5,641 bases of DNA from Candidatus Moranbacteria bacterium GW2011_GWE1_49_15 (GTDB lineage Bacteria; Patescibacteriota; Minisyncoccia; Moranbacterales; GWC2-37-73), in contig LCPX01000045.1 of NCBI GenBank assembly GCA_001003855.1, forward strand, positions 1-5,641, in the 5' to 3' direction. The position numbers and the translations under genes were made by a program. Shown one piece after another: positions 4,236-5,641 of the stretch (position 1 is the first letter of the stretch; every line of letters begins with the position of its first letter). A model generated the notes under the pieces. That model made no database searches. It worked only from the letters and a program-made list of their open reading frames with translations, and was not told where the DNA came from.

Positions 4236-5615
4236 CTATTTTCTGAGGTCGACGGTATTTCCCGAAACCTTCGGTCCGGATTTCACGTCGCCGTCGTCAT
4301 ATTTTATATCCCCTCCGTCTTTGTCCTCTATGAATCCCATCGGAGTGATCTTGAAGACCGGCTTGGCCGACGGCTGCACCGCTTGCTGTTTGCGTTTCAT
4401 TTCCCTGATCCTCTCCATCAAATCGTCTTCTTCGTGCGGTTTTTGCGGGAAAGCCTGCCTTGCCTGGACGGGAGCGCTAGGGGCGTTTTTTATCGGGGCT
4501 TTCGGCGCGGCGGACGGAACCTGGATTTTCGGCGCACTGCCGACAGAAGTCTTCGGCGCGGCCGCCGGGACGGAAGCGGGATTGGAATAAAATTCCTTAT
4601 GTTCGGAAAATTTCTTTTGTTCGTCACTCCTTTTTTCCGTCGGAAAGGTCTGCGGCGAAGAGAACCTTATGCTGTTGCCTTGTCCGGGAACGGGAACCGA
4701 TTGCGGAGCCGGTACCGGATTGGAAACGGGTGCGGGTGAGGACTGAGCGGCTCCGCTTTCCTCCATCATCCTTCTTTTCACCGCTTCGGCCGGATTCCAA
4801 ACCCTCCTCGGATTTTCTTGATTGGGGATTTCCTGCTTTCTCGGAGGGATGGAATATGCCTCCTGCTGCAAAGATGCGAGGGGATTGCTTCTTCTTTTGT
4901 TCTCAAAATCATTTTTCTGAACGGTCGAAGCGGTCGGTCTGGCAGGAGCGGCGAAGGACTGGCGGGATTGCGTTTGCGGAGCATGCATTCCGCTTTGGAA
5001 CGCGCCTTGCGCTGCGGGTTGCGGCTGCGGCGCGCTTTGCCTTGCCGGAACCGGCTTGGGACTCGCGCTGAAATAATTTTCCACTTTCTTTTCCATAGCG
5101 GGCTTCGTCGAAGAAACCTTCTCCCTTGCGGAACTGTTTTCCGGCATGTCCTGCTCCGTCTTGTTTTCGAAAAGTATTTTTTGGAGCGCGGGGTCGACGT
5201 TCACCTCGCCGTCACCGTCGAGGGATTTCAAAATTTCAGCCAACCTTCTCCTTTCCAAAGAAGAAAGTTTCTTGGCGTTGTTGCTATGGAAAAGATAATT
5301 TCCCCTTTCGATCGAACCGTGTTTTTGCGCCCCTAGGTTGTCATGGTAATCGGCGATCCAATTTTTGATCGAAGGCTTCACCAGTTCCGGGAAAACCCTG
5401 AGCTTGATCGGCCCGGATGTTATCATCTGTTCTCCGAGTTTCTCATATTTTTTGAGCGCCGCCGCGATCGGAACGCTTTCCATCCTTTCCGCTTTCTCCT
5501 CGGTCTGCGTCTTTTGCGTGAGGATTTTGGAAATAGCAACCTTTATTCTTGATATCGCGTCGATGTCCAATCTTTGGAAAGCTTTTCCCAAAACCAAATC
5601 CAGTTGTTCGCGCAT
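4236..5615 (-). CDS. Conserved-looking hypothetical protein with long Pro/Ala/Gln-rich linker
   Basis: I cannot assign a function. The 459 residues contain no signal peptide or membrane segment, so the protein is probably cytoplasmic. Residues 1-150 look folded: a helical start, then a segment with aromatic and charged positions (RVFPELVKPSIKNWIADY at 73-90, ERGNYLFH at 103-110, ERRRLAEILKSLD at 121-133). I associate this segment with uncharacterised Patescibacteria proteins, though I cannot verify it. Residues about 150-390 are a disordered-looking linker rich in Pro, Ala, Gln and Ser. A charged helix (about 395-412, EEDDLMERIREMKRKQQ) and a tail ending GNTVDLRK follow. The gene runs 4 nt before the first pilin, suggesting a role tied to that locus, for example a cytoplasmic linker or adaptor (inference). 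No Shine-Dalgarno is seen. The ATG at 5615 overlaps a possible upstream stop as TAATG, but the frame stays open to the window edge, so a longer form is possible. Confidence 0.85.
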   Translation of the reverse strand: MREQLDLVLGKAFQRLDIDAISRIKVAISKILTQKTQTEEKAERMESVPIAAALKKYEKLGEQMITSGPIKLRVFPELVKPSIKNWIADYHDNLGAQKHGSIERGNYLFHSNNAKKLSSLERRRLAEILKSLDGDGEVNVDPALQKILFENKTEQDMPENSSAREKVSSTKPAMEKKVENYFSASPKPVPARQSAPQPQPAAQGAFQSGMHAPQTQSRQSFAAPARPTASTVQKNDFENKRRSNPLASLQQEAYSIPPRKQEIPNQENPRRVWNPAEAVKRRMMEESGAAQSSPAPVSNPVPAPQSVPVPGQGNSIRFSSPQTFPTEKRSDEQKKFSEHKEFYSNPASVPAAAPKTSVGSAPKIQVPSAAPKAPIKNAPSAPVQARQAFPQKPHEEDDLMERIREMKRKQQAVQPSAKPVFKITPMGFIEDKDGGDIKYDDGDVKSGPKVSGNTVDLRK

Positions 5616-5641
5616 TATGTCGCCACATACCAGAGCGCGCA
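5615..5641 (-). CDS. Possible last codons of an upstream gene (partial)
   Basis: In one minus-strand frame the last 27 nt read CALWYVAT followed by TAA. The stop shares one base with the ATG of the 459-aa gene (TAATG), a common arrangement in tightly packed operons. Eight residues are too few to identify a product. The alternative is that the 459-aa frame itself continues past the window edge. Confidence 0.3.
   Translation of the reverse strand, partial: CALWYVAT

Noticed and set aside
3975..5552. Plus-strand open frames opposite the 459-aa protein and first pilin, including one of 254 codons
   Set aside because: They consist of Arg/Ser/Phe-rich complement of Pro/Ala codons and cross the boundary between two well-supported minus-strand genes.
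5443..5628. Minus-strand 61-codon frame near the right edge
   Set aside because: It lies in another frame inside the N-terminal part of the 459-aa gene and looks like random translation.

Overview
The window looks like a piece of a Patescibacteria (Candidate Phyla Radiation, probably Parcubacteria-like) genome. The evidence is a tandem set of small two-helix pilin-like proteins of a type I associate with that group, a NusA that stops after its KH domains and carries an acidic insertion in its N-terminal domain, very AT-rich repeat-filled spacers between compact genes, and few Shine-Dalgarno sequences. This assignment is from memory of the families, not from a search. Every supported gene lies on the minus strand, so transcription runs from the right end (5641) to the left end (1).

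Right half (4236-5641): a 459-residue soluble protein with a folded-looking N-terminal part and a long Pro/Ala/Gln-rich linker. Its start may overlap the last bases of an unseen upstream gene. It is followed after 4 nt by the first of four consecutive pilin-like genes. In transcription order these are 3953-4231 (92 aa, no signal peptide), 3559-3915 (118 aa, strong Shine-Dalgarno), 3075-3455 (126 aa) and 2486-3067 (193 aa, six-cysteine ectodomain). A textbook intrinsic terminator and a new promoter split the cluster after the second pilin. The first transcript would therefore carry the 459-aa protein plus two pilins, and the second the two remaining pilins.

Centre (about 2386-2485): a compact control region for nusA. 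It holds a perfect-consensus extended -10 promoter, and within the first 46 nt of the predicted transcript a hairpin followed by a T-run that looks like an attenuator. A second TATAAT lies beyond it. nusA itself is 1033-2295, or 1033-2385 with an unlikely hydrophobic extension.

Left part: a 192-nt AT-rich spacer full of inverted and direct repeats (841-1032), then inorganic pyrophosphatase ppa (307-840) and the N-terminal third or less of trigger factor tig (239 to the left edge). nusA, ppa and tig are housekeeping genes of transcription, phosphate metabolism and protein folding. The right half is an envelope or surface-appendage locus whose partners (ATPase, channel proteins) are not visible here.

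The most noteworthy points are the four diverged pilin paralogues with common processing and C-terminal features, the unrecognised 459-aa partner, and the promoter-plus-terminator arrangement in front of nusA.
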